Assembly (NCBI GenBank): GCA_020137815.1
Contig: CM035353.1
Span: forward strand, 5,947,597-6,011,596
DNA: 64,000 nt
Source: Hormiphora californensis
Lineage: Eukaryota; Ctenophora; Tentaculata; Cydippida; Pleurobrachiidae
Direction of reading: 5' to 3'
Within the stretch, counting starts at the first letter, position 1; every line of letters begins with the position of its first letter. Shown here piece after piece: positions 1 through 13,571 of the stretch. Position numbers and translations under genes: made by a program. The notes beneath the pieces were generated by a model. It ran no database searches, was not told the origin of the DNA, and saw nothing but the letters and a program-made list of their open reading frames with translations.

Positions 1-160
1 ATACGTGATACCATGCCGAATCGGGGCACCCTAACCGGGTTAGGAAGTATGAAAATTTCAAAATAACTTTTTCTCTCAAAATTTATGGGGAGCACCGATC
101 AAAGCATTGACAATCGTACTGTAAAATTTTGCAAAAAAGTTGTAAAATTTTTTAAACGTA

Positions 161-402
161 TACCAGCCACGTCCGAATCATGTTTTGAATCGGTACATCT
201 TATCACATGTCCTGCTGCTAATTAGACGGTTCGGAACGAATCGAAAAGTGATCCCCATCGAATCGAAATTTTGACGCTTGGTGAACTTGTGATTCAATGG
301 CCGCATGGGGATCACGTATCGGTTCGTTCCGAAACTTCTAATTAGCAGCAGGACATGCGATAAGATTCACTGATTCGAAACACGATTCGGACGTGGCTGG
401 TA
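161..402. repeat. Foldback (inverted-repeat) element
   Basis: Two arms of about 98 bases (161-258 and 304-402) are near-perfect reverse complements around a 45-base loop. The outer ends continue into A/T runs that also mirror each other. There is no coding capacity. It resembles a MITE or foldback element, but I could not define a target duplication. Confidence 0.75.
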
Positions 403-440
403 TCTTTTTGAAAATTTTTCAAAAAAATTTCACAAAAAAT

Positions 441-840
441 TTCACAAAAAAAATTCAAAAAATTTTTGGGGGAAAAAAATCCTGTCCCTAAATCGGGGTG
501 TCCCTAAATCGGGGGTCCCTAAATCGGGGTCCGACTGTACTAACAATAAACCTCCCCTTACAGTAGGACCCTGATTTACCAAGCTGTTTTCGGCAAATAG
601 ATCCAACCGGTAAACCGGGTTCTGACTGTAATTTATGCACTTACCCACCAAATTAAAACTCAACAACAACAACAACAAAATGGATTTATATACCGGCTAA
701 ATAGACAAGTACTCTCGATTGGTTCGAAGAGCAGTTGCCATTCATAGCGGTTCTCTCATCCTATCTTGACATATTGGTTGACAAAAGGTCTTAAATGGTA
801 ACTCATACTGGTTATACACGGTACTACCACCCTCTCCCTG
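441..840. other. Intergenic: TIR-like CCCCGATTTA repeats and a short CAA run
   Basis: Three short CCTAAATCGGGG-type repeats (about 484-531) end in GGTCCGACTGTA, and mirrored relatives follow to about 632. The same motif recurs at 13572-13890 and 54716-54775. A CAA run lies at 661-677. No gene is seen. Confidence 0.5.
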
Positions 841-3474
841 ATGGATCAACCAACACCTGGTCAAGAATCCAAAGATACACCTACATCTTCATCTCCCTCC
901 TCCCCCTCCCCTCCTCTCTCCTTTAATGCTACCATCCTCTCTACATGTGGACCCACTACTGCCAACCTGACCAAGAAAGCCTCTTCTCTCTTGGCCAAAC
1001 TAGCTATCTGTTCCTGCCATATAGGCTTTCTAAAAGCCTGTAAGGATCACCACTTCATCCCCAAGGGACTGCGCCTCAGTAACCCGATCAAGTCTACCCG
1101 TTCTTCTACAATCCTTAACAAGGCTTCTACCCTCCTTCTCAATGAACGCCTGAAACACTACCGGTCTAGCTTTGCTACTACTGAGCGTGTCTACAAGGAA
1201 TCTCTCTCCCGCCTCCTCCCACTCCTTCCTACCCCCCTTCGGAACGACTTTGTCAACCTCTGTGCGAAGAAGTCCGCCTCTACCCACCTCTCCCTGATGT
1301 CCAAACACTCCAAGAAGTTCTCTACTCTCCTGGATTTCTACTCTTCCCCGACTCTCAACCCTTACTCTCTCCTCCGTGATTTCTACATTACCGAACCCCT
1401 GATTAGTGGCCCTCTCAAAACCACCACCCCTACCTCCCCCGCCCTTGACCCCTCCAAAACCGTTATCAATTTATCCTCCACCCCGCTGTCCCAATCTGAA
1501 ACTGAAGTCCTATCTTTAGGTCTAAAGTTTGCCCCTACTCCCGTAACCGACCCAATCCCCCGCTTGGCCCCTCTACTCCAATCAGCAACGAGGAAACTTG
1601 GAGAGTCAGTTGATGCAGCTGCCTCATACGAGATCTCGTCTATCCTGTCCTCCTTCCAACCATCCTCGAGGCGATCCAATCTCTCTACTCCCCACCGTCA
1701 AGCTCTCAAGGACCTCCAGGAGAAGAAGTCCTCTCTCCGGTTCCTGCCCGCCGATAAGGGTAACGCTACTGTTGTCCTTGCTGAGGAGCAGTATCTCGAG
1801 AAAGTGAACGACCACATCTCCTCTGCTGGAGCCTACGAGCTGCTACCGTCTAATCCTACCTCCTCTCTACACCGCCGACTGGATGCTCTCCTGAAGGATC
1901 TACAGACCCGGAAGCTACTCTCTGAGCCGCAGAAGAAACAGATGAGACTGACGAACCCCCGTTATCCTCAACTGTACGGTCAACCCAAGATCCACAAACC
2001 TGGAGCCCCCATCCGTCCTATTGTCGCCTTCTACAACAGCCCTCTCTCTGCTCTCCACTCCTTCCTATCCTCCCTTCTCAAACCCTTGGCTGCTTCCTCC
2101 CTCCGTCTCAAGGACTCTACAGACCTAGTCAACCGCCTCCGCTCCAGCCAATCTCCCTCTTTTCCCTACTACTTCTCTCTGGATGTGGTCTCCTTGTACA
2201 CAAACTGTGACATGAGGGCTGCAGTGGACTCCACTATCAGACGTCTTGAGGAAACTCCTGATATCCTTCCTACTCCCCTCACTCCCTCTACTATCCGCTC
2301 TCTCTTGGACTTCTGCCTCGACAACGCCTACTTCGAGTTCAACGGAAACTTCTACGCTCAACGTACCGGAGGAGCGATGGGTTCTCCCCTCACCGTTATC
2401 CTGGCTGAGATTCGTGTTACGGAACAGGAACAACACGCTCTCAAGTCCTTCTCCGACCCACTGGGATCTTGGAACCACTTCGTTGACGACGCCATAGGAG
2501 CTGCCAGGGATTATGATCACGCCGAGTCTTTCTTCTCCTACATCAACTCCCTTGCTCCAGATCTCAAGTACACCATCGAGCACCCTAAGGATGGACTTCT
2601 CCCCTATCTTGACGTCCTTCTCCATCCCGACCTCTCTACCTCTGTCTACCGGAAACCTACACATACCAACCTCTATCTCAAGTACAACTCCTCTACTCCT
2701 GCCTCTACACGCCGCTCTGTTATCCAATCCTTAACCCGTCGGGCCTACAACATCTGTTCTCCCCAACATCTGGAAGAGGAACTCGACACAGTCTACAACA
2801 TCTGTCTCTGCAATGGATTTCCTCCCTACGAGATTTCCACTCTGATGTCTACTGTTCGGGACCGCCTTCTACACCCCAAACCGTCAAAATCCCGTCCTCC
2901 TTCTTCCTTCGTCCACCGTGTAGTCCTACCCTATCACCCGGACCTCTCCTCTCGACTCAAACGGACCCTCAACCGCTACAACATAGACGTCACCTTCTCT
3001 TCCTCTTCTACCCTACGGAACATCCTCACCCAGACCAAATCTTCGCCTCCTTCTGATAGTACTCCCAACTCCATCTACTCCATTCCCTGCCGCGACTGCC
3101 CATCTTTCTACGTTGGCCAGACCAAGCGACCAGTGAAAACCCGGATTAAGGAACACGAATCAAACTTCTACAACAACTCGCTCTACAACACTGATGGGAA
3201 GATGAAATCTGCTCCTGCTATCCACGCTCGGGAATCTGGACACACCATGGACTGGAATTCTACCTCTATCCTCTCCTCTTCTTCCTCCTGCCTCAGTCTA
3301 AATCTACTGGAACAAGCGGCTATTCACACTCTTCAACCGGCGATTAACCGAACAGATAAAGTTCCTACTGTCAACCTCCAATGGACTCACCTTCTCCCCA
3401 GGATTGCTAACTCCTTCAAACCCCGTCCTGCTGGCATCTCCATCAAACCTAGATCTCCCAAACCTGTTTCCTAA
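841..3474 (+). mobile_element. Penelope-like retroelement, intact RT plus GIY-YIG ORF
   Basis: An 877-codon uninterrupted frame starts at the ATG at 841. The reverse transcriptase core is visible: YGQPKIHKPG near residue 379, FSLDVVSLYTN with the catalytic Asp at about 448, TGGAMGSPL at about 509-517 and FVDDA at 547-551. The C-terminal third carries a GIY-YIG endonuclease: SIYSIPC near 744, YVGQT at 757-761 and R..EH around 768-772. RT followed by GIY-YIG in one ORF is the hallmark of endonuclease-bearing Penelope-like elements. They copy themselves by target-primed reverse transcription and belong to neither the LTR nor the LINE class. The lack of stops or frameshifts suggests a young and possibly active copy. 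Codons are C-rich, unlike the AT-rich flanks. I did not find clear terminal pseudo-LTRs. It lies in the same intron-like region as the neighbouring L2-type element. Confidence 0.93.
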
Positions 3475-3799
3475 TTCTCTTCAACTCGGATCACCTCTTC
3501 TCCCTTCCCGTGGATCACCTCCCCCATCCCCTCCTCTCGGATCGCATCTTCCTTCTCGGATCTCATTCCTTCCTCTCTCCTCCCCTCCCCGGATCCCATA
3601 TCCTCCTCTCCACTACATAAACACTTTCATTTTCATTGTTGTTATAGCTGAAGACGTCTGACATAGATCAGTCGAAAGCTCCTGTTCTTAATTGAATATT
3701 AGTACTGCAAAATCGTTGTTTCTCTTTAATTGTCATACTGGTGACTTATAACTGACATATATAGTAGACTTTATTAACTCTCAACACTTGGTGACTGTG
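3475..3799 (+). other. 3' flank of the Penelope-like element
   Basis: A C/T-rich stretch with repeated GGATC words is followed by an AT-rich segment. CTGAAGA (3648-3654) and GAAA (3674-3677) are spaced like the two conserved boxes of a hammerhead ribozyme core (see findings). No protein-coding gene is seen. Confidence 0.4.
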
Positions 3800-3801
3800 T
3801 A

Positions 3802-4813
3802 GGCCAGTCATTTTTTGTCATTTTGGGGCCGTTTGGTGAACTGAGACATAACAAAGGTTTTCCACTTGCATTGTACTCCTATGGGGTCCCAGAAACACCA
3901 GAAAAATTGTTCACTCCAACCGAGGTGAAGAAAGTGCCCAAAATGGCCACGCCCTTTTTGCCTGTATTTTCAGCCTTGACCAAAAATAGCAACTTTGCTT
4001 TGGATTGGAGTAGAAACGTAAATGAGGGCACTAAAATGTGTAGAATGAGCAGCAGAATCGATTGGTACCAAGCAGAAGTCGTTATCTCATCAGGTTCGAG
4101 AGATAATTGGATAATTAGGTATGCGCATAACCGTTTTTGAGCCATATGGCTATAGCCGCTCAAGAGCGGTTTCAGAAATTTTGCTTCACAGGAGCTTGTT
4201 CAGCATATAAAATTTAGTGGGGGTAACAAATATGAAGTTTTTATTGCATAAGGTCAATGAGCTATTCAACTTTAAAGATCGAAAAATGGGGGTAAAAAGT
4301 CGAAATTTGGTCATTTTCCTTCATTTTTACCCTCATTTTTCGATCTTTAAAGATGAATAACTCATTGACCTTATGCGATAAAAACTTCATATTTGTTACC
4401 CCCACCAATTTTTATATGCTGAACAAGCTCCTGTGAAGCAAAATTTCTGAAACCGCTCCTGAGCGGCTATAGCCATATGGCTCAAAAACGGTTATGCGCA
4501 TACCTAATTATCCAATTATCTCTCGAACCTGATGAGATAACGACTTCTGCTTGGTACCAATCGATTCTGCTGCTCATTCTACACATTTTAGTGCCCTCAT
4601 TTACGTAATTTCTACTCCAATCCAAAGCAAAGTTGCTATTTTTGGTCAAGGCTGAAAATACAGGCAAAAAGGGCGTGGCCATTTTGGGCACTTTCTTCAC
4701 CTCGGTTGGAGTGAACAATTTTTCTGGTGTTTCTGGGACCCCATAGGAGTACAATGCAAGTGGAAAACCTTTGTTATGTCTCAGTTCACCAATTAAGCAA
4801 AAAGTGACTGGCC
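3802..4813. repeat. 1.0-kb foldback element with TA at both ends
   Basis: Two arms of about 0.5 kb are near-perfect reverse complements with almost no loop. The termini read GGCCAGTCA and TGACTGGCC, and TA flanks each end (3800-3801 and 4814-4815), as in Tc1/mariner-type insertion. Open frames inside (about 105-114 codons) are the same sequence read from each arm and are not evidence of a gene. The inner segment is related to the palindrome at 42413-42866. Confidence 0.85.
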
Positions 4814-4954
4814 TAGTGGGTGACAAGTATAATCAGAAAAAATAATAACAAAAATGATAAACTGAAAAGTATCTTAGATTATAAAGAAATATGTGACAGC
4901 AGCAGGGGTGACCGTGTGAGAAATGGGGACTAATGAATAACCGAAAAGAAATTA

Positions 4955-5960
4955 TTAAAGACTGACGTCGAAAACCAAATAAGGTCTTTCAGAGAAGGTA
5001 ACAGTAGCATCGAACAGGTAGGTCTTCAGGCGAATACGGAAGGAGTCCTCTGAAGGTGCGTCTCTAAGGTTCTCCGGTAGGTTGTTCCAGACATGGGGGA
5101 GATATTGGGATATTCTCCTTTTTCCCAGTTTGCTCACTTTCACATTTCCAGAAGGTAGCTTTAACTTGTAATGGTCTACTTTACAGCTCTGACGAGTAGA
5201 CTTTTGCACTGTAGTATTTTCATCATGTTCCACTAGATCCTGAAGGTACTGAGGGGCACTTCCATAATAGATCTTGTACCCTAGTAAACAGATTTTGAAG
5301 AAAATCCTCTTCTCAATCGTAAGGATATGGGAATCACGGTAGAAGGGGTCCAGATCAACTTTCCTCTCTCTGACTCCATGGATGTATCTTATTACTTGAT
5401 TCATTAGTCCTTTCAGCGGCTTGATGGTAGAGGCCGGCAGGTTGAAATACAGGGCATTGCAATAGTCCACTTTGGATATGACCAGCTGGGAGGCAAGCAT
5501 CAGACGTAGAGGTTTATCAATGAATCGGCGGATCTGCCAGAGGTCCCTCATAGTAACTCCAGCATTCCTCTTGACCATGGAGATTTGACGTTTCATATCC
5601 ATTTGTTCATCAAGATAGATACCAAGGGTCTTTCCCGATTTTCCAGCCATGTCCATGGGGGAAATGATGTTCCCATTTAGCTCAAGTGTCAGGTCACTCT
5701 CCTCACGTACAGTATCCATCTTCTTCTTCTTTCCCAGGATAAGAAACTCAGTTTTATCCTCATTAACCATCAGTCTGTTCTCAATCATCCAAATTCTTAC
5801 CTCCTCCAAACATTTCTCAATAATCTCCTTTGAACCTGTCCAGCCTTCCACAGGGCAGAATCCGATGTATATTGTGCTATCGTCTGCATAAAGTCGTATT
5901 GTGAGTCCATACTTCTTTACAATAGGTTCTAGTGGTTCCACATTACACATATAGGGCAAA
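4955..5960 (-). mobile_element. 5'-truncated CR1/L2-type non-LTR retrotransposon (RT C-terminal part)
   Basis: On the minus strand a frame ending at 4955 encodes the second half of a LINE reverse transcriptase. It has RLYADD (catalytic YADD at about 5878-5889), then the thumb and C-terminal region with DYCNALYF, a pattern common in CR1/L2/RTE-like elements, and the family-typical C-terminal HVWNNLPENLR. The first half of the RT and any endonuclease are missing, as expected of a 5'-truncated copy. The frame stays open for more than 330 codons after the truncation, so insertion is fairly recent. It lies just 3' of MOB2-like exon D (6059-6183), so it probably landed in the next MOB intron. Confidence 0.88.
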
Positions 5961-6058
5961 CTCCTAATATATTGTATAATTGTAAGCCCTACCGTGCCGT
6001 ATTTTGTAAAACTCCTAATATGCCCCCCCCCCCTTAAAACTCCTAATATGGGCATTAC

Positions 6059-7159
6059 CGTATTTGGTAGGGAACATGCCCTCATCCTTGATCTGCTTGT
6101 CGATCCACGACAACACCATCTCGATATACACTGGGGCAGGAGGTCTCATCTTCTTGTTCCGGTCACTCACCCAGTAAAACACCCTGAGGGGAGGGGGGTC
6201 GAGCTGTTATGAATTTAATATGTAATGATATATACAGGGTGTCCCATTGATTCTAACGGTGGGACACCCAGTAAATAAATATATATGTTACAGATTCCAC
6301 ATTATAGTACATGTTTAATTTGGTTTGGTTTGTCATTTTGTGTCCGTATCAGGAACCGACCGACACAAGTAAACAACCAATCAGAACTCGTTATTTAGGT
6401 CACGTAACTGGTTATCAGCCAATCAGGGACCAGTATTTCCTGATTCGGTCGGTTCCTGGTCCATATATTACAGCACACATATAACACATGATTACTTACA
6501 AGTTAGGTGCGCCCATCATGGAGGGGCAGGTCTCCTGTGTGCAGTATTCCGATAGAAATATCGTTATCTCTCGGAGGTTATCGAACAACTTTATCGCTAC
6601 AGAGAGGAGAGAGTGTTAGATAAATGAGTTATCGGCCCGAGTTATCTGTGGACTTTGTATAGCCCAAACAATGAGAACCTGATTATGACATTTTGGGGTA
6701 TTGTTGATAATGGTACAATGACTTACCCTCCCTCCGTACCATGACTTACCCCCCTCTCCCTCCCTGTACCATGATCTGACTTACTATGTGTAGCGATCCA
6801 TTCGTTATCCTCGATACCTTTTGGCAACTGAACGTACGTCTGAAGATCATCTTTATGCAGTCTGCATGCCACATGTCTGTCCTGTGGAAATTAAATTGTT
6901 TGAGAGAAAGGAGAGAAAAAAAGAAGTTCACGCGAAACAAATTATGCACATAACGAGGAATTATTATATTGTTCTTACCCTCCTTTACGGGGCACGCGAA
7001 ACAGAGTCTAGCTAAGCAAACGAGGAATTCGTCATAAGGATCAGTGTCTGTGAATATAATGAATTGCACCAAGTGTACCTGTAAGCATAGCTTTTCTTTC
7101 TCTCCATTCCTATTAATGGCTTCATCTGCCGTCTTTTTTCGTTTCCTGCAGGGATACAT
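6059..7159 (-). CDS. MOB2-like kinase activator, four exons, 3' end beyond window
   Basis: MOB proteins bind and activate NDR/LATS kinases through their N-terminal region. I read four minus-strand exons with matching phases and GT-AG borders: 7079-7159 (ATG at 7157-7159), 6785-6881, 6500-6596 and 6059-6183. Motifs in order are LPKGIEDNEWIATHT, KLFDNL, EYCTQETC (the first two zinc-binding Cys of the MOB fold), FYWVSDRNKKM, MVLSWIDKQIKDE and FPTKYG. FPTKYG and the DNEWIATHT segment point to the MOB2 branch. The zinc-ligand His residues and the rest of the C-terminus should follow after the donor at 6058. That intron holds an L2-type element, a foldback and a Penelope-like element, and I see no further exon down to position 1. 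The start could instead lie on an upstream exon, because an acceptor-like CTGCAG sits just inside the first exon. Confidence 0.85.
6225..6275. repeat. Small hairpin with CAGGGTGTCCCA end
   Basis: GGGTGTCCCA and TGGGACACCC form a 10-bp stem inside the MOB2-like intron. The same CAGGGTGTCCCA end recurs near 44275. It resembles a fragment of a small TIR transposon. Confidence 0.5.
6350..6458. repeat. 109-bp MITE, copy 1 (intron of MOB2-like gene)
   Basis: A 14-bp perfect terminal inverted repeat begins CAGGAACCGACCGA. The flanks GTCCGTAT (6342-6349) and GTCCATAT (6459-6466) look like an 8-bp target duplication with one mismatch. Sister copies lie at 32847-32955 and 51145-51250. Confidence 0.85.
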
Positions 7160-9250
7160 TGGATTAGAGATTCAGCTAGATAACTTGAGACATATCACCC
7201 GTGCCCCCACTCCATCCCCCTGGCCACAGACCCCACTCAATCACCCTGGCCCCAGACCCCCACTCAATCACCCTGGCCCCAGACCCCCACTCCATCCCTT
7301 GACCCTTCCATAGTTAGTAACAGAATCTGCCAAACTTCTCCACAAAAAAACATAACAAAACATATGCCAACACTTTGTAACTACTTTGTAACTACTTAGC
7401 TAACTAGACAGATCCACCAGAACTTACGAGAGTCTGAGGTGTGAAAGGGAGAAATTTGCAAGGACGAGCATTCTAGGAAACTCAAGGGCACGGTGTAAGA
7501 GTAGCTTCACCTCGCTAACAGAGGGTGAAGATATCATGTACAATATATCACATAACTACATGGTAGGTGGGTGATTCACGGGGTGGTAAGTGTGAGGAAT
7601 ACAATTTGGAACTAGGAAACTGCAAACGTAATTTGGAACAAGGAGACGTGATATTTGGAGAGGGATCGAGAGAGAGAGGGGATTAAGTTACTAGCTGCAT
7701 CGATGATCTAATGTAGCATGTGCAGCAATAGAGAAAGTGAAAGTGATTTAGGGCTGGTGGAGAAATAAAGTTAATAAGAACTGAACTACGTCATTATAAA
7801 TTACGTAATAGTAATAATGGTATGGGAACGGATGTATTACAAAAAATAGTGCAAACCAGGAAGTATAAGAGCGAAAATGTACGATAGAAAGCATCTACAA
7901 CATATAATGTATTATAAAGATAACCTTATTTCAATTATTCCATGTAATTCAGGGGTATTTCCATTTATTTCCTGTTATTGAGCCCGTATCACATGCGCCA
8001 TTACTCATGTTGTTAACTAACCAGCCACGAGACACACACGTCGCGTGGTGCTCATGTGTGTGTGTGGGTGTGTAAGACAGCTGGCATATAATACGTCAGA
8101 GATCTTGCTTTGAGTCTAGACTGATTGGAGGAGCCTTCTTCTTCTAGAAGACCCAGAAGAAGAAGATTGGGAATCAGCTGGTCAAGAACACTATGGTCAA
8201 GAACACTATGTGTAGTATACATAGTATAATACTATACTATGTGTAGTATACATAGTATGTAGTATACACACAATGTGTTATTTGTTGGTTTCAGAGATAT
8301 ATCGTTAGTCAGCCACGGATAAAATAAAAATGTAGTAAAGCAACAAAGGAAGGTGGAATTTGAAACTAACCACGAGTTACAGCTAGGCGACATAGCCATG
8401 TCTCGAATTTATGGGCGAATAAAGAAATGGAAAGGAGAGGGACAAAGAGATAAATATGAAATTCAAAACTCTGACACACACGTCACACACCACTGAATGT
8501 AGCATGTTCCGGAGTGCGCCTGCCAGTGAACTGACAGGAGTAATGTGACAGTTTTTGAAACAAGTAGAGAGAGAGATAGAGGGGGAGATAGAGAGAGATA
8601 GAAGTTGATTAGGCCTAATGGGCAGTATGACGCACTGTATGACGGTATGTAGTTTGTAGCACGCCCGAAGGTGTGACTACACAGTACACATATAATATGT
8701 GTGTTTCCTGCTAACAGACCCTAGCTTCAATTTATGCATACCCCACCCGAAAGATAAACATGTCTAGCTAGCCATGGGGCGAAGAGATAAACGTAACCGA
8801 ACCCTTACAAAAATATGAAATAAATTTCAGTATGAGCTACACAACCTAAACTGAAATAGTAGTAGGCATTTCTATCACACCCAGTAGATTACCCAAGAAA
8901 TATGAATTATCAATATGAATTCCTTGATATTACATCCAGCATAATATGGGAGGAGAAGAAAAGAGAGATTGGAATAGTGTGCATGATGACACCAAGCTTG
9001 TTATGTGTTCTAACCCGGTCCTTTGTAATAAGGTCGAGCAAGAACAAAATACGTACTGTCATGTAAATTGAAACACAACGTGGTAAGATATATAATGCAG
9101 CACACATATATTGGGGGGCCCACATATTCTAAATATATATGGAGCGGGTTTAGAGGAGCAATATAGAGGAAAGGGAAGCACGCAGGTGTATATGTAGCGA
9201 ATGTTAACCCTTCACTCACATCATGTATATAATGCTTGGCTTATTCAAAT
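7160..9250. other. Gene-poor interval
   Basis: The upstream side of the MOB2-like gene has short tandem CCCAGACCCCCACTCAATCA-type repeats (about 7215-7300). An AT-rich region follows, with a palindromic TAGTATAC cluster (8205-8275) and a short copy of a dispersed repeat containing GGTCGAGCAA (about 8993-9045). I see no exon I can support. Confidence 0.4.
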
Positions 9251-9252
9251 GT

Positions 9253-10784
<1,532 letters not shown>

Positions 10785-10962
10785 ATCTCACCTTGTTTCT
10801 GTGCTTGTCCCAGGGACATAGCTCCAAAGATAGTTACCGGCACAGCGGCCCATTTCAAACAAAAACATCGCACGTTAGAGCTATCAACGAAAAAGATGAA
10901 AATAACAATAATAACAACACCAAAAATGCGGGTAAAAACTGTGTGTAGGAGAGAGTCATAAC

Positions 10963-11008
<46 letters not shown>

Positions 11009-11047
11009 AGTCTGCTGCAGCTTAGAAAGAGGTCACTAAGTGAGCAC

Positions 11048-11112
<65 letters not shown>

Positions 11113-11114
<2 letters not shown>

Positions 11115-12229
11115 ACCTGGCACACACACAGTGTGTGAGTAGTCACGTGACCTGTGAGTAGTCACGTGATGGTCTGACGTTGTGATGTGTTTATATTGAG
11201 GTGGTCTTCTTGTGACCTCCACGTGCTCTGCAGACCAGCCAGTCGGCAGTGGAGAATAGTCCACATGTGACATAACTCGTGATATGGTATGATAATTGAG
11301 AGAGAGAGGGAGAGAGATATAGGGAGAAGGAAAGAGAGAACAGAGCACGCATCTCCAACTCCTGAATCACCTGATTTCAACCCGTCTTCTCTCTCTCTCA
11401 TAATTTATCTGTTTTCCCCTCATCCTCTCTCTGTTTATCAATCTCTCTCTTGAGCCCCATTTCCACCCTCTCTATCTTTTCCCTCTCTTCTTCCGCCCAC
11501 TGCAGCAGACCAGGGTTGCCGAAGTGGCCTGATCGTATGAACACACTGCGGTGTTAAGTGTAAACACACATGATGGCAACAGTCCAAAACGTCTTGTTAC
11601 CACGTGGCCTCTCTCTCTAGTCTTTCTCTCTATTAACTCTTTCTCTCTATTAACTCTTTCTCTCTCTATATTTTTCAGTTCTCTCTCAATCTCACTCCCA
11701 CTCTCTCTCCCTGTCTCCCTCTCTCACTATTTCTCACTCTGTCTCCCTCTCTACATAATGAAAGTGAAAGTAATGGTGTCTTGAAAACAACACATAGTTT
11801 TCTGTCATGCTCACCATATAAGCACCATGAAAACAATCATACAGTGCGATTTTGTAAAACACAAAAGTAAGTTTGACATTTTCCAAAAGGAGGTGTGCTG
11901 CTAACAAAACTTAAAACAGTGAGAACTGAGAGTGAGAAATAGAGAAAGCTAGAGCACGAAAGCTAGAGAGGGAGAGAGAAGGATAGCGAAATGAAGAAAT
12001 CAGAGAAAGGGAGAGAGAAGATCAAAGGTAGGAAACGATAACAAATGAGACACAAACATCAGAAACTAATCATCAGACTGAGGACACCACTTTCTTCTTG
12101 ATCTGGTCGGTTCATCACAAGGAGATAATGCCCACCAATGATCTTTGTGTAGGTCGTGTTGGGCCTTATTTTTACCAACTTTGAGGAAAGATATCGGTCA
12201 GTAATTGTGTGGCTCACACCGTCATTTTA
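11113..12229. other. Gene-poor interval with CT-rich and GA-rich patches
   Basis: Interrupted CT/GA-rich sequence. A minus-strand open stretch of about 55 codons at roughly 12050-12220 has a plausible amino-acid mix, but no start, splice context or family match I recognise. I do not call a gene. Confidence 0.35.
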
Positions 12230-12752
12230 TTTCCCTGCCCGGGTGAATGCCGAAGGCATTCACCCGGATGCCTTTTTACTTTGTAAAAAGGCATAGCAGG
12301 GTTAGAATTCGAAAACGACATTTTGATATACTAACTAATCGGTAGAGGGACATTTTTTGGTCACACTTTCGTTGCGAGGGCAACGGTGTAGCAACTAGAG
12401 CCGCGTGCACAGTGACGAGCTACTCCTTCATCAAACACCTCATTGACACAGTTTGATGGACGTGTGTGCGCGCGCCACTCAACAAAACATGACATGCTCT
12501 GCCACGTGTTTCGCGTGTTACATACACATTTTCATCTTGCGAGTCGAGTGTGAGATGTTAGATAAGTAGTTAAGTTGGAATGTCAAAAGCTGGTTAGCAA
12601 GTGTCATGTGATTGGGAGTTAGCTAACTCTAAGCTATGTGAGAAGTATACTGACAGCTAGATCGTATGCATCTCACATTACATTATGACCAAGCTCTTGA
12701 TCCTGTTGGCAGTGACAATGTCACTGACATGTGAAACGGTAGGGCAGGGAAA
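12230..12752. repeat. Possible TIR element with nested hairpins at one end
   Basis: TTTCCCTGCCC at 12230-12240 is mirrored by GGGCAGGGAAA at 12742-12752. Just inside the left end, two hairpins (arms GGGTGAATGCC and GCCTTTTTAC) are enclosed by a CCCTGC/GCAGGG stem, giving a three-way-junction shape. No target duplication was recognised and there is no coding capacity, so the element boundaries are tentative. Confidence 0.45.
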
Positions 12753-13220
12753 CACAGCATTATGAATACATAATGCAATAATTCTTGTTTCAAAATAACG
12801 AGCGAGCTCTGTAAGAGTTCGGTAGATCAAGTCGGTAACAGAATATAATTGTCATCCGTTACACTCTCAACACAAAAATGTAAATCATTTCAAAAGCAGC
12901 TGTCCTACCTGAATGCTTTTTGGAGTAGCTTAGGAGAGGATAGGGGCGAGCCAAATACCATATTATATATCACTAAACTTCCAGGCAAGTCTCCGGATAG
13001 GTCTGTGTAGCTTAGTGTGTACCAGTACCCAAGCTTCCAGAAAGGGACCTGTGTACTGTAGTACCCGAGAACAAGGACAGAACAATAAAATGGAACACTA
13101 CATCGGAAGCAGCAAGTGTGTCATGTGTGGGTGTTTGTGGATAGAACGTAGGAATTAGTACTAGAATAGGTGTAGCAGGCTGCTGGTGAGTACATGTGGG
13201 CGAGAGAAAGAGAGAGAGGG

Positions 13221-13307
<87 letters not shown>

Positions 13308-13571
13308 CGATAGAAAGAGAGAGAGAGAGAGTGAGAGATAGAGATAGATAGGGTGAGAAAAAGGTGCTAGAGAAAAAAATATTTTCTTGGACACGTGATC
13401 CAATCGAGTTAGTGAGTGGCTGTATGAGACTATTCGAGTGTGTGAGTATAATATGCCCAGCCCATATAACGGCTGCAGGAGTTCTATGGAACAAATTAGT
13501 TGGGATAGCCCGGTTTGTGTGCAATTGTAATATGATGGGGATTAGTCTTGCTGATACTAATAAATAGATAG
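12753..13571. other. Gene-poor interval with (GA)n tract
   Basis: AT-rich sequence with an interrupted (GA)n block at about 13205-13335. No gene features are seen. Confidence 0.4.

Noticed and set aside
3823-4826. Matching small ORFs in each arm of the 1-kb foldback
   Set aside because: They are the same sequence read from the two arms, show no homology I recognise and differ by frame breaks.
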